This document shows, one piece after another, positions 8,769 to 17,325 of a stretch of 64,000 nt of DNA (the first letter of the stretch is position 1; each line of letters begins with the position of its first letter). The notes beneath the pieces are model-generated. The model did not search any database. It was not told the origin of the DNA and was given only the letters and a program-made list of their open reading frames with translations. Made by a program: the position numbers and the translations under genes. The stretch spans positions 1 to 64,000 of the forward strand of contig NZ_JADBGG010000021.1 of NCBI RefSeq assembly GCF_014873765.1, read 5' to 3'. The stretch comes from Desulfomicrobium macestii (lineage in GTDB: Bacteria; Desulfobacterota; Desulfovibrionia; Desulfovibrionales; Desulfomicrobiaceae).

Positions 8769-9799
8769 ACGCAAACCACTGCATCAAAATCGCCGTCTAC
8801 TCCTTGGATCTCCCCCATTACGCCTGTGCTGATTTGCGAATTGTGACCCCTTTTCGAAGACTTCGAGAGCATCTGGATTTCAGATGGGCAGTTCAGGATT
8901 GCAACGGACAATCGCGAATTGACGCTGATCCTGTCGAATGGGCTGACCTCATTGTCGTTCAACGCTATTTTCCACTCAAGGAAACATCCCCGCTCCTGGA
9001 CATCATTCTTGCCTCTGGCAAGCCCGTTGTATTCGAAATTGATGACTTTCTGCTCGATGTTCCACCGACGCACCCCCTTTACCACAATTTTCAAAAGACA
9101 GCTCCATTCATCCGTCAACTCATCCCCAAAGTGGATATCGTGACCGTGAGCACTGACGCCCTGCGTGATCGTATTCTCAAATTCAACCCGAACACGGTGA
9201 CGCTTCCAAACTTCATTGACGAGGCGGCCGTCACGCCAGCCATTCCTGTAGCAGACCCTACGAAAACCGTCATCGCGTACATGGGCAGCCCGACGCATGA
9301 CCAGGACCTCAAGCTCATCGAGGACGCACTCTTCCGGGTCAAAGAGAAATTCGGGGAAGCGACTGAATTTATTTTCTGGGGATGCGCGGGCACGCGACTA
9401 GCAAAACTGGGCAGGGTCATTCCATTCGACGACAGCTACGCATCGTTCCTTAAAACCCTTGGCAAAATCCATTTCGACATCGGGCTTGCGCCCCTGGCAG
9501 ACAACCCATTCAACTGTTGCAAAAGCAATATCAAATGGTTGGAATACTCCGCTCACGCCCGGGCAGGAATTTTCTCGGATCTGGAGCCCTACCGCGAAAG
9601 CGTGGAGCATGGAAAAACGGGGATGCTGGTCGGAGACGACCCGAAAGAATGGTTTGAAGCGCTGGAATATCTAATCTCTAACCCCGACCAAAGAAAAGCC
9701 ATGGGCCGAGCGGCCCGTAAGGACGCTTTTGCCCGTTTCGGACTTTCAAAGGGCGTGCACCGCTATCTGGAACTCTACAGGGGCTTGCTGAAGCGATAG
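8765..9799 (+). CDS. Glycosyltransferase (GT-B type, family 1/4-like)
   Basis: This 344-residue protein starts with KIAVYSLDLPHYACADLRIV, has the WADLIVVQRYFP and KPVVFEIDDFLLDVP segments typical of a glycosyltransferase group seen in O-antigen and glycoprotein loci, and ends with a nucleotide-sugar domain (VIAYMGSPTHDQDL, FDIGLAPLADNPFN, KWLEYSAHARAGIFSDLEPY, GKTGMLVGDDPKEW). No signal peptide or membrane segment is seen. It begins inside the stop of the previous gene (ATGA overlap), so the two are translationally coupled. Base composition is that of the GC-rich host genome. It ends only 14 bp before the convergent operon. Confidence 0.82.
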   Translation: MNANHCIKIAVYSLDLPHYACADLRIVTPFRRLREHLDFRWAVQDCNGQSRIDADPVEWADLIVVQRYFPLKETSPLLDIILASGKPVVFEIDDFLLDVPPTHPLYHNFQKTAPFIRQLIPKVDIVTVSTDALRDRILKFNPNTVTLPNFIDEAAVTPAIPVADPTKTVIAYMGSPTHDQDLKLIEDALFRVKEKFGEATEFIFWGCAGTRLAKLGRVIPFDDSYASFLKTLGKIHFDIGLAPLADNPFNCCKSNIKWLEYSAHARAGIFSDLEPYRESVEHGKTGMLVGDDPKEWFEALEYLISNPDQRKAMGRAARKDAFARFGLSKGVHRYLELYRGLLKR

Positions 9800-9813
9800 C
9801 AATACACTTGAAT

Positions 9814-11037
9814 TTATACACTTCTTCCCTGGTGATGAGCCGACCATCGTCTACAAACATCCTGCAACACTTCGTCACGCGTTTTCACTGCCCAGTGCTG
9901 AAGGGCCATAAATTTTCTTGGAATGTCCTTTGAAGCCGCTTCCTCACGCAATTTCTCAAAGGTGTTGCGACAATTTGTCAGCAATTCCGCATCACCCAGT
10001 CTGCTGGCTACCCGGGCTAAACCAGTGACCACTTTTTCCGTCGAAAAATAACTCTGCTGCAACTGGAGGACATCCAACGCAGCATCCCACATCCCTTGTT
10101 TAAAGAAAAAATCCAGCAGGCGTTCATACCCTGCCTCCCACAAAGGTTCCGCGAGAACTTCCGCCCAAAGGCGCTCCATCCCAAAACCTTTTGTTTCGCC
10201 TTCGGAACGAACGCACACGATGTTTGCTGTAAGGGTCGAGGTGAGCCGGAGTTCATAACCGTCCGCATGTGCAAACAGGTGCATGTCCGGATAAAACGCT
10301 CCTTGGCAACGACGGGCAAGCACCTGTGAATTGTGACTCTCCGCGTTAAACCGCCCTGGTGTCTGGCTGGTAAGATGGTAAATCCGGCTTGCCGGCTCGC
10401 AACGCAACGTCAGCCCCAGTGAACGAATCTTCCAGCACAAATCCAGATCTTCGTAACCGTTGCGGTACTCTTCCCAAAATCTTCCCGCTTGCCCGAAAAC
10501 TCCGGCCGGGATCATGAGCGCGGCGCCCGTTATGGCCTGCAGATTCCGTTCGCGTTGAACAACCGGATGCGTGCTTGGAAAATTGTGATACAAATGAGTG
10601 ACGTGATTGGTAGGTGTGAAAGTGACGCCCAGATGCTGGACACGATCCTGGTCCGGATAAAGCAAAAGCGGCCCCACTGCACCAAGCTCCGGCCTGACCT
10701 CGAACGCCCGCAACAGCGGCGGCAGCCACCCTGGGGTCAACAGCGTATCGTTATTCAGAAAAAACAAATAATCCGCGTTCGCCCGCCCTGCGCCCAGGTT
10801 GCAACCCGGTCCGAAATTGATGTTTTCATCCAGGCGCAAATGCTTAAAACGCTCCCCGAACAATTCTTGCCCGAGAACCCCGCATGACCCAGCAGTCTCG
10901 TCCGTGGAACCGTTGTCGACCACGATGACCTGCACATCCTCGTCCGGCGTGTGCTCACGCAGGCTGCGCAGGCAGTCCGCCGTAAGCGCCCACTGGTTGA
11001 ACACGGGAATGATGATCGCAACTCTATACTGTCCCAT
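9814..11037 (-). CDS. Glycosyltransferase family 2
   Basis: A 407-residue GT2 enzyme: VAIIIPVFNQWALTADCLRS, VIVVDNGSTD, NINFGPGCNLGAGR and the DxD-type FFLNNDTLL, followed by YRNGYEDLDLCWKIRS. The rest (about residues 260-407) is helical and probably contains TPR-like helices, as in the plus-strand enzyme at 7644-8768, which it resembles in layout. ATG 11037 is preferred over a TTG at 11052 because GAGG sits 9 bases before it. It is the last gene of a four-gene minus-strand glycosyltransferase operon. Confidence 0.87.
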   Translation of the reverse strand: MGQYRVAIIIPVFNQWALTADCLRSLREHTPDEDVQVIVVDNGSTDETAGSCGVLGQELFGERFKHLRLDENINFGPGCNLGAGRANADYLFFLNNDTLLTPGWLPPLLRAFEVRPELGAVGPLLLYPDQDRVQHLGVTFTPTNHVTHLYHNFPSTHPVVQRERNLQAITGAALMIPAGVFGQAGRFWEEYRNGYEDLDLCWKIRSLGLTLRCEPASRIYHLTSQTPGRFNAESHNSQVLARRCQGAFYPDMHLFAHADGYELRLTSTLTANIVCVRSEGETKGFGMERLWAEVLAEPLWEAGYERLLDFFFKQGMWDAALDVLQLQQSYFSTEKVVTGLARVASRLGDAELLTNCRNTFEKLREEAASKDIPRKFMALQHWAVKTRDEVLQDVCRRWSAHHQGRSV

Positions 11038-11048
11038 AATGTTCTGCC

Positions 11049-11774
11049 TCAATCAATTTCCCGGAAATCTCCGGCCATCAGTTTCACATGTTCACGGTAA
11101 TCCGAACCAAATCTACCCGCGAGATACCCCGCCTCCGCCTCGGCCGCCCGCGCCATGAACCCATTCACCTCGCGGGCGGTGGAATGGTATTTGTGCCGGA
11201 TGACGACTTGATGATCTACAACGCAGGCAAATCCCGACTCCTGCGTCCGGCTTGAAAACCAGACATCCACACCGTAGCCGTACGGGTTGCCACCAAAATC
11301 AACGCCCCCTGCCCGCTTCCAGAATTCGACGCTGACCAGCGGCGCGATCCCGTCCACGTAACGCACCTGCCTGAACTGCCCCCCGGGCCGTTCCACCATC
11401 TGCGGGTGGTAGGGATTGGCCGTCACTGCCGGGGAATACACGCCCACCGGCCCGACCAGACGCTCTGCCCGGACCAGGCGCAGACACGCGCGCTCGATGA
11501 GCGGAGGCTTCGAGACAAAGGTCGCATCGTTGTTCAGAAACCAGACATGGGACGCGCCCTTGCTTGCCAGAATTCCCATTACCCGCTCCAGCGCACCGGC
11601 CCAGTAAAGATTTTCCTCGCCCCTCAGCCAGGCGTTTTCATACGGTTCGGGGCTGGCGTTGTCGAAAACCAGAATCCTGTCCCGCCGCGCGGGGTCGCTC
11701 TCCATCAATTGCCAGTGCAGCTGTTTCGTGCGCGCAGCAGGCCCATAGTGCAGGATCACGGTGTAAAGATTCAT
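11049..11774 (-). CDS. Glycosyltransferase family 2, short form
   Basis: A 241-residue protein with a compact GT2 domain: YTVILHYGPAARTKQLHWQL, RILVFDNASPEPY and the DxD-type VWFLNNDATFV. A later GVDFGGNPYGYGVDVWFSSR segment corresponds to the acceptor/catalytic region. It is near the minimum length for a GT-A fold and has no membrane segment. Its start overlaps the stop of the upstream gene by 4 bp (11771-11774), so they are coupled. The sugar transferred is unknown. Confidence 0.82.
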   Translation of the reverse strand: MNLYTVILHYGPAARTKQLHWQLMESDPARRDRILVFDNASPEPYENAWLRGEENLYWAGALERVMGILASKGASHVWFLNNDATFVSKPPLIERACLRLVRAERLVGPVGVYSPAVTANPYHPQMVERPGGQFRQVRYVDGIAPLVSVEFWKRAGGVDFGGNPYGYGVDVWFSSRTQESGFACVVDHQVVIRHKYHSTAREVNGFMARAAEAEAGYLAGRFGSDYREHVKLMAGDFREID

Positions 11775-12955
11775 GCCGGAGTCCCGAACAGCCGCTTCAT
11801 GTTCGCGCAGATCGTTGCCATGCGATGGCCGTAAGAGTGCTCCTTTTCGATGCGTTGCCGAGCGCGCAGGGCAATCCGTTCACGCGAGGACGAATTGGCC
11901 AGATAATGACGCACAAGATCGCCGATCTCTTCCACATCTCGGTAGCAGACAACTTCCTTGCCCAGCTCGAAAGCGGCGGCAAGCTGCTCGCGGTAATCCG
12001 TCAGCAGAAAGCCGCCACTGGCGGGCACGTCGAAGACGCGCTGGTTGAGGGCCCCTTTCATCTGCATGCTGGTGGTGTTGAAATTGATTCTGGTCGATCG
12101 GTAGAAACCTGGCAGGTCGGAATAATAATGCAATGGGCCCACGTAGGTCCACGAAGCATCCCCGAGCAGCGGCCGCCAGTGCTCGTCTCCGGCCACCACC
12201 GGTTCAAACGGAAGAAGCGCCTGCACGCATTTCAATCTGTGCAGCTGGGTCGCCCGCCAGTACACGAAGCTGTCCAGAGCGGCCCTTGGCGACGGCTCGC
12301 AGGCTTCGCGCAATCTCCCGGCTTCAGAATTTTCCCGGCCGACAAATTCGGACAGATCACGCGTATCGCTGGCGGTGAATTTCCCCGCCACATCCTCCCA
12401 AAACCCTCGCAATCTGTCCGACTGTGCTGAAAGCGCCCAGCATTTTTCCTGGGCTGCCTGCATGGAATTGCCCACGAACGCCACGTTGCGCAGGGGCAAG
12501 GCGTCCGGAACAAAGTGAATGCGGCTCAGATCGACGGCGAGGGGAAGATGAAAGGCCGCACCGTGCCCCGCATCTGCAAGGGGCTCAATAGCATCGGCAT
12601 CCCAGACGGCGTAGGCGAGACAGGGGTTGTCCAGATTGCGGTACTGCGGAAGAAAAAGATCCGGGCGGTCCACGAACCAACTGAGCAGCGGCAGTTCGCG
12701 CTGACGGCAAAATTCGCTGACCAGCCCTTCGCGATCAAGGCCAAGGTGATTCATGGTCAACAGAAAATCGGGCGCGAACCGGTCCACTTCGACGCGCAAC
12801 TTTTCTTCAAGCTCCGCGGCCGAAGAAATCCCGCCCAGAAAAAGATAGGCATGCTCAAGACCCCGGGCCTGACAGCCACAGATCAGTTCGGCCATGAGAT
12901 AATGCTTTGCCGAGATAAGCAGTATTCTGGGCTGCTTGCGGGCAGATCGGTTCAT
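11771..12955 (-). CDS. CgeB-like glycosyltransferase
   Basis: The 394-residue protein has an N-terminal Rossmann-like half (RILLISAKHYLMAELICGCQ) and a C-terminal domain of the Glyco_trans_1_2 type found in CgeB-like proteins: LNQRVFDVPASGGFLLTDYR, then ELGKEVVCYRDVEEIGDLVR and RIEKEHSYGHRM. Such genes are frequent in flagellin- and LPS-glycan loci of Desulfovibrionales. ATG 12955 overlaps the upstream TGA as ATGA and is chosen over an upstream in-frame start at 13009, which would lie inside the previous gene. Confidence 0.8.
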   Translation of the reverse strand: MNRSARKQPRILLISAKHYLMAELICGCQARGLEHAYLFLGGISSAAELEEKLRVEVDRFAPDFLLTMNHLGLDREGLVSEFCRQRELPLLSWFVDRPDLFLPQYRNLDNPCLAYAVWDADAIEPLADAGHGAAFHLPLAVDLSRIHFVPDALPLRNVAFVGNSMQAAQEKCWALSAQSDRLRGFWEDVAGKFTASDTRDLSEFVGRENSEAGRLREACEPSPRAALDSFVYWRATQLHRLKCVQALLPFEPVVAGDEHWRPLLGDASWTYVGPLHYYSDLPGFYRSTRINFNTTSMQMKGALNQRVFDVPASGGFLLTDYREQLAAAFELGKEVVCYRDVEEIGDLVRHYLANSSSRERIALRARQRIEKEHSYGHRMATICANMKRLFGTPA

Positions 12956-13944
12956 AAGGCTGTACGCCCGCTTTTTGCGGACTCCGACAACGCGGCCACG
13001 ATCTCGCATTTTTGAGCGTCACTGCCATAGGCGCCTGCCGTCTGAGCCGTTCGGGCGAGAATGTCCAGATTGCGGGGCAAGGCTTGCGCCGCCCGCTCAA
13101 GGCCCAGCGCCGCACCCAGCACGTCACCGTCCGCAAACCACCAGCCGTTGCCGCCCCACGGCACATCGCGAGGCACATACCCATGCGGCGCATATCCATC
13201 CGGCTCTATCTGCCGCATGTAATCCCACCCGCCAAAGCCGGTGAAGCCCACGCACATACAGCCGCAGGCCATGGCTTCAAGGGGCGGGAGCGGACAGCCC
13301 TCGGGGAATCCCGTGACCAGAAAAACATGGCAGGAACGCAGTGCCTCGGCCACGCCGGGGCGGTCCAGGCCGTGGATGGGCACCCATTCCACCTTTACGC
13401 GCGGGTTGCGCTCCTCGAAGATGCGCCGGATCTGCTCGGCCAGAGCCTTGTTCTTGCGGGGCATGAAGCCGATGCGTAGCGCTCCGCCGGGTTTTGACGC
13501 CGGAGGATGAAAAAGCTCCGTGTCCAGAGCGGGGCGGATGATCCGCGGCCTCTTGCCCAGCACCTGCTCCATGTGCCAAGCCACGGGACCTGATACGGCC
13601 AGAAAGTCCACGGGCAGATCCCGCCAGTGCACGCCCGCCTCCAGGCCATGAAAGAGATAGGACCAGTTCTGGCAGTAGACCAGGGTCCGGCAGCCGCGCT
13701 TCAGACCCGGCACCAGGGCATTGGGCCAGCCTTCGGGAACCACGTAGATGTCCCCGGCCGCCATGGCCGCCGTGCTGGCCCGCACCCAGGGCAACCCCGC
13801 GCACTCGGCCCCGCCCGGCGGCTCATCCCAATACAGAATCCCGCCCAGCCTGCCCAGGACGTGCAACTGCCGGGCGATCTGCAAAAGCACCATGCACCCT
13901 CCGGACATGGCCTTGAGCGGTGGATAGAAAATCCACGTTTTCAT
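12952..13944 (-). CDS. Glycosyltransferase (GT4-like), first gene of the minus-strand operon
   Basis: A 330-residue GT-B-type protein: TWIFYPPLKAMSGGCMVLLQ, VYCQNWSYLFHGL, VSGPVAWHMEQVLG, LRIGFMPRKNKALAEQI and the C-terminal donor site FPEGCPLPPLEAMACGCMCV. The frame stays open upstream to 14283, but that extension is a translated intergenic repeat (it contains VIPAKAGIHS, a known artefact of such repeats), so ATG 13944 is chosen. It heads the run 13944 to 9814, all on one strand with overlapping or nearly touching ends. Confidence 0.82.
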   Translation of the reverse strand: MKTWIFYPPLKAMSGGCMVLLQIARQLHVLGRLGGILYWDEPPGGAECAGLPWVRASTAAMAAGDIYVVPEGWPNALVPGLKRGCRTLVYCQNWSYLFHGLEAGVHWRDLPVDFLAVSGPVAWHMEQVLGKRPRIIRPALDTELFHPPASKPGGALRIGFMPRKNKALAEQIRRIFEERNPRVKVEWVPIHGLDRPGVAEALRSCHVFLVTGFPEGCPLPPLEAMACGCMCVGFTGFGGWDYMRQIEPDGYAPHGYVPRDVPWGGNGWWFADGDVLGAALGLERAAQALPRNLDILARTAQTAGAYGSDAQKCEIVAALSESAKSGRTAL

Positions 13945-14054
13945 GGCCGCACCCGAAATCGTCCGGACTGAAATTTGACTGAAAATAACGCCATGGTGTT
14001 CCCTGAGCAAAATAAAGGCCATGCACCGAAATGGACCATCTCGGAGAGGGGCGC

Positions 14055-14240
14055 TGCAAAAAGTCGTCATCCCCTTGAAGAAGGGGATCCATGCTTTTTT
14101 AACTATCTGAAAAGAATGGATTCCCGCCTTCGCGGGAATGACACTCGGGTTCTTTTGCGACTTTTTGCAGTGTCGTCTGGAAAGACATGGGTTCCCTCCG
14201 TTACAGGAATGACGTCCAGGTTCTCTCGCGACTTTTTGCA
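14055..14240. repeat. MITE-like composite intergenic repeat
   Basis: A 186-bp block bounded by inverted 12-mers, tgcaaaaagtcg at 14055-14066 and its complement at 14229-14240, with a further copy of the complement at 14158-14169. Inside are three hairpin units of one family: 14066-14092 (inverted), 14116-14142 and 14187-14213. The second is a 27-mer whose core is ttcccgccttcgcgggaatg and is identical to a copy at 60682-60708. The block fills the 345-bp gap between two minus-strand genes and has no coding content of its own. Confidence 0.8.
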
Positions 14241-14289
14241 ATGAGACATTTAACTGACGTACGCCAGAGTACGTCTTCAGCATAGTCCT

Positions 14290-15417
14290 CTACAGCTTGT
14301 TCAGCCACTCAGAAAAGAACGGATCTACCACTCGCCAGACACCCTCTTCTGTTTTCTCGATCAGATCTTCGCGCAGCAAAATTTCACGGATATCCGAAAT
14401 GGAAGAAGACGGCAGTTCCGCCTTGACCACAAATTCGGCGCTAGTGAGCTGAGCACTCGGATTGGCGGACAACGTCTTGAGCAATTTCAATTGCCGCGTG
14501 GTCAGCGGAGCGATCATGGTCTCGTACAAGCCGGATTCTGATTGAATCACCCTCATTTTTGCAAGCTCCACGTCTTCCAACGTCACGTCGCGGCCGCTGC
14601 GCTCATAAACCTCGCTGGCCAGGCGCTGTACGTAAAAGGGATATTGTCTGGCCGCCGCAACAAGAGCGGCGCTCACTTGCGGATCGATGTGCCTACCTTC
14701 CTGCGCAAAAAAAGAGGCTATGCATTGGGATGTATCCGAAATGGGCAGAGGAGGCAGGAACATCTTCACGGCGGAGAGCGTCAAAAAACGTTTCTGATCG
14801 CTGAACATGGCCAACAGAAGGCTTCGCCTGCTCCCGGAAAAAACGAACGAGGCCGGCAAGCCTTGGATGGTTTTTCGCACTATGCCTTCCACGGCTTGGG
14901 ATTCGGCAAGCTTGGTCAAATCCTGAAATTCGTCCATGACTACGTGGCAAGGCCATTCCCGTGATTCTATGATTCGCGCCAAATCTTCGAGAGTCTGTTC
15001 CAGCAAAGTTCGGGGATCCTGGGTCTCATTGGCACGCGTCACGGATATGGCGGCCTCGCCGGAATGATCGAATGTCAAGACCGGACGAAACGCACTCAAG
15101 GCGTTCAACCAGCGTTTTCCCCTGGCCAACAGTGATTCCCGGGCGTGCAAGGTCTTGAACATGTCGCGGGCAAGACGGCGGGCGATCTCAGAGACGCCAT
15201 CGACACCGGAAAAATCAAATGCAAAGCAAAGATATCCCTCATCGTGCAGAATCTTCTGCACCTTCCGGCACAAGGATGTCTTTCCGTACCTGCGCGGCGA
15301 GGCAAGCACCATATTCTGCGTGGCCCTGGCGCAACGCAGGAGTTGTTGCACTTCTTCCTGACGATCACAAAAAGGATCGCCCTCTCCAAGCACTTCAAGA
15401 CGAAAAGGATTAGGCAT
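14290..15417 (-). CDS. AAA+ ATPase with C-terminal winged helix (archaeal-ATPase-like)
   Basis: A 375-residue P-loop ATPase. Walker A is ASPRRYGKTSL at about residues 39-49; Walker B is HVVMDEFQDL; a sensor-like FVFSGSRR follows. The C-terminal 90 residues (LTTRQLKLLKTLSANPS, SSSISDIREILLREDLIEKT, WRVVDPFFSEWL) form a winged-helix domain. The family is widespread, often on mobile or sporadic loci, and its function is not established; DNA-linked or toxin/stress roles have been suggested. ATG 15417 has GGAGG at good spacing, so a longer frame to 15513 is rejected. An inverted repeat covers this ribosome site. It stands alone between the glycan operon and an acyl-CoA synthetase. Confidence 0.8.
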   Translation of the reverse strand: MPNPFRLEVLGEGDPFCDRQEEVQQLLRCARATQNMVLASPRRYGKTSLCRKVQKILHDEGYLCFAFDFSGVDGVSEIARRLARDMFKTLHARESLLARGKRWLNALSAFRPVLTFDHSGEAAISVTRANETQDPRTLLEQTLEDLARIIESREWPCHVVMDEFQDLTKLAESQAVEGIVRKTIQGLPASFVFSGSRRSLLLAMFSDQKRFLTLSAVKMFLPPLPISDTSQCIASFFAQEGRHIDPQVSAALVAAARQYPFYVQRLASEVYERSGRDVTLEDVELAKMRVIQSESGLYETMIAPLTTRQLKLLKTLSANPSAQLTSAEFVVKAELPSSSISDIREILLREDLIEKTEEGVWRVVDPFFSEWLNKL

Positions 15418-15430
15418 AATTCCGGAACCT

Positions 15431-15464
15431 CCGTTACGGAAATGTCGTAACGGAAGATCCGTAA
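15431..15464 (-). promoter_or_regulatory. Inverted repeats over the ATPase leader; possible operator
   Basis: CCGTTACG at 15431-15438 and CGTAACGG at 15446-15453 form a perfect 8-bp inverted repeat with a 7-bp spacer, and a further half-site TCCGTAA lies at 15458-15464. The inner arm overlaps the GGAGG ribosome site of the ATPase gene. It could be a repressor operator or an RNA hairpin that hides the ribosome site. Confidence 0.4.
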
Positions 15465-15500
15465 AAGTCAAGGCAGGCCCCCTTGAGCAACAGCCGCCAC

Positions 15501-15530
15501 AAAAAAAGGCCACACATCACGCATGGCCTC
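15501..15530 (-). terminator. Rho-independent terminator downstream of the acyl-CoA synthetase
   Basis: Read on the minus strand, AGGCCA (15529-15524) pairs with TGGCCT (15512-15507) and is followed by a run of seven T. The stem is short but resembles the efp terminator at 25713-25750. It would separate the acyl-CoA synthetase from the ATPase gene. Confidence 0.55.
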
Positions 15531-15554
15531 AAAATCATTCCCCCCTACCCGGGT

Positions 15555-15595
15555 CAAGGGGCGCGCCCCTTGCGGGGTGCGGGGCAGGGCCCCGC
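15555..15595. repeat. Adjacent GC-rich palindromes
   Basis: A perfect 18-bp palindrome (15555-15572, centred on GCGCGC) is followed by a GCGGGGC/GCCCCGC hairpin (15579-15595). Such GC hairpins are common after genes in Desulfovibrionales; on the plus strand it is followed by a T-rich stretch. A termination or mRNA-end role is possible. Confidence 0.5.
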
Positions 15596-15615
15596 TTTTC
15601 CCTTCTCCCCTTTCT

Positions 15616-17256
15616 TTATGCCTCGTCCCGTGCCCGGATCTCGGCGCGTTTGATCTTGCCGCTGATGGTCTTGGGCAGTTCCTTAACGTAGTCGATGATG
15701 CGCGGGTATTTGTAAGGCGCAGTCACTTTCTTGACGTGGTTCTGCAGTTCCTTGGTCAGTTCCGGCGAGGGCTCGTAGCCTGCGGCCAGGGTCACGGAGG
15801 CTTTGACGGCCTGACCACGGTCGGGGTCGGGCACGCCGGTCACGGCAGCTTCGACCACGGCGGGGTGGGTGATGAGCGCGCTTTCGACCTCGAAGGGGCC
15901 GATGCGGTAGCCCGAGCTCTTGATCAGGTCATCGATGCGCCCGAGGAACCAGAAGTAGCCGTCCTCGTCCATCCAGGCCTTGTCGCCGGTGCGATAGTAG
16001 CCTCCGTTCATGACGCTCGCGGTCTTGGCCTCGTCCTGCAGGTAGCAGGAGAAGAGGCCCACGGGCCGCGTGGGCTCGATGCCGATGCAGATTTCCCCTT
16101 CAACGCCGGGGGGGCAGGGCTCATCGTTTTCATCCAGGAGCCGGATGTCCCAGCCCGGGCAGGGCTTGCCGATGGAGCCGGCCTTGGGTTTCATGAACGG
16201 GAAGGTCGCGATCTGCAGAGTGGTCTCGGTCTGTCCGTAGCCTTCGTAGATGGGCATGCCCATTTTCTCCACCCAGGTCTCGAACACGCTGTCGTTCAGG
16301 AGTTCGCCCGCAGTGGTGCAATGGCGCAACGCGGAAAGATCGTAGGCGTCCAGATCCTCGCGGATCAGGAAGCGATAGACCGTGGGCGGCGCGCAAAAAT
16401 TGGTGACCTTGTGGTCGGCGATGACCTGAAGCAGCCTCGCGGGCTCGAACTTGCCCCGAAAATCCCAGACGAAAACCACTCCTCCGGCCAGCCATTGCCC
16501 ATAGAACTTGCCCCAGGTGGACTTGGCCCAGCCCGTGTCGGCCAGGGTCAGGTGCAGGTTTCCGGGCTCTATGTCGTGCCAGTAGGAGCCGGTCATAATG
16601 TGGCCGAAGGGGTAGTTGAAATTGTGCAGCACCATCTTCGGGTGCCCGGTGGTGCCGGAAGAAAAAAAGATGGTCGCCGGGTCTTCGCCGCAGGCCGCGT
16701 CGGCCGGACGGGAAAAGACTGGTGACGCGTCGTCGACGATCCGCGAGAAGCTGTGCCAATCGCCTTCGGGCTGCTCAAGTCCGGCCAGCACCTGCACGGT
16801 CAGCGTCGGGCAGTCGAGCTTGGCCGCTTCCACCGTGGCGCGCACGGATTCATCGACAATGGCGCCCTTGATGGAGGCAAAATTGACCCGGTAGGTGATG
16901 TCCTTGGCCGTCAGGAGCGCAGGCGACGGCACGCCCAACGCGCCGAGCTTGTGCAGGGCAAGCATGACGGTCCAGAATTCCACCCGGCGGTGCAGGATGA
17001 TCATGACCTTGTCGCCGCGCCCGATGCCGAGGCTCTGCAGCGCACCCGCCAGACGGCTCGACTGTTCTGAAAAATAGCCGAAGGTGTATTCGCGGCGCAC
17101 ATCGGCGTCGTCCACGTGAACCATGGCCAGGCGTGCCGGGTCCGCAGCGGCGGTGGCATCGACCATGTCGAAGGCGAAATTGTACTTGTCCGGGATGGTC
17201 AGGGAAAAAGATGCCTGGAACTCTTCATAAGACGAAGGACGCAGTTTTGTATGCAT
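15616..17256 (-). CDS. AMP-forming acyl-CoA synthetase
   Basis: The 546-residue protein is a member of the ANL adenylating family that would activate a carboxylic acid with ATP and join it to CoA. Motifs: the P-loop-like TIFFSSGTTGHPKMV, the A5 motif YEGYGQTETT, the A7/A8 hinge YRTGDKAWMDEDGYFWFLGR then IDDLIKSSGYRIGPFEVE, and the C-terminal catalytic lysine in LPKTISGKIKRAEIR. Length and motifs fit medium-chain or aryl acyl-CoA synthetases; the exact acid cannot be told. The XRE-cupin regulator gene lies 69 bp upstream on the same strand, suggesting joint control. A terminator hairpin follows at 15501-15530. Confidence 0.9.
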   Translation of the reverse strand: MHTKLRPSSYEEFQASFSLTIPDKYNFAFDMVDATAAADPARLAMVHVDDADVRREYTFGYFSEQSSRLAGALQSLGIGRGDKVMIILHRRVEFWTVMLALHKLGALGVPSPALLTAKDITYRVNFASIKGAIVDESVRATVEAAKLDCPTLTVQVLAGLEQPEGDWHSFSRIVDDASPVFSRPADAACGEDPATIFFSSGTTGHPKMVLHNFNYPFGHIMTGSYWHDIEPGNLHLTLADTGWAKSTWGKFYGQWLAGGVVFVWDFRGKFEPARLLQVIADHKVTNFCAPPTVYRFLIREDLDAYDLSALRHCTTAGELLNDSVFETWVEKMGMPIYEGYGQTETTLQIATFPFMKPKAGSIGKPCPGWDIRLLDENDEPCPPGVEGEICIGIEPTRPVGLFSCYLQDEAKTASVMNGGYYRTGDKAWMDEDGYFWFLGRIDDLIKSSGYRIGPFEVESALITHPAVVEAAVTGVPDPDRGQAVKASVTLAAGYEPSPELTKELQNHVKKVTAPYKYPRIIDYVKELPKTISGKIKRAEIRARDEA

Positions 17257-17325
17257 GGGTACTCCGATGGTGTTGGATTGATTCGGGATGACTGCTTGCG
17301 GGGTACGAACCTTGTGGCCCGCCCC

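Noticed and set aside
13945-14283. An N-terminal extension of the glycosyltransferase at 12952
   Set aside because: It is a translated intergenic repeat (VIPAKAGIHS); family-like sequence begins at ATG 13944.
14290-15417. A phage-defence system built around the AAA ATPase
   Set aside because: No nuclease, reverse transcriptase, toxin or other effector gene lies next to it; it appears to be a single gene.
15523-16725. A 400-codon plus-strand frame antisense to the acyl-CoA synthetase
   Set aside because: The synthetase has every adenylation motif on the other strand; this frame also runs through the terminator region.
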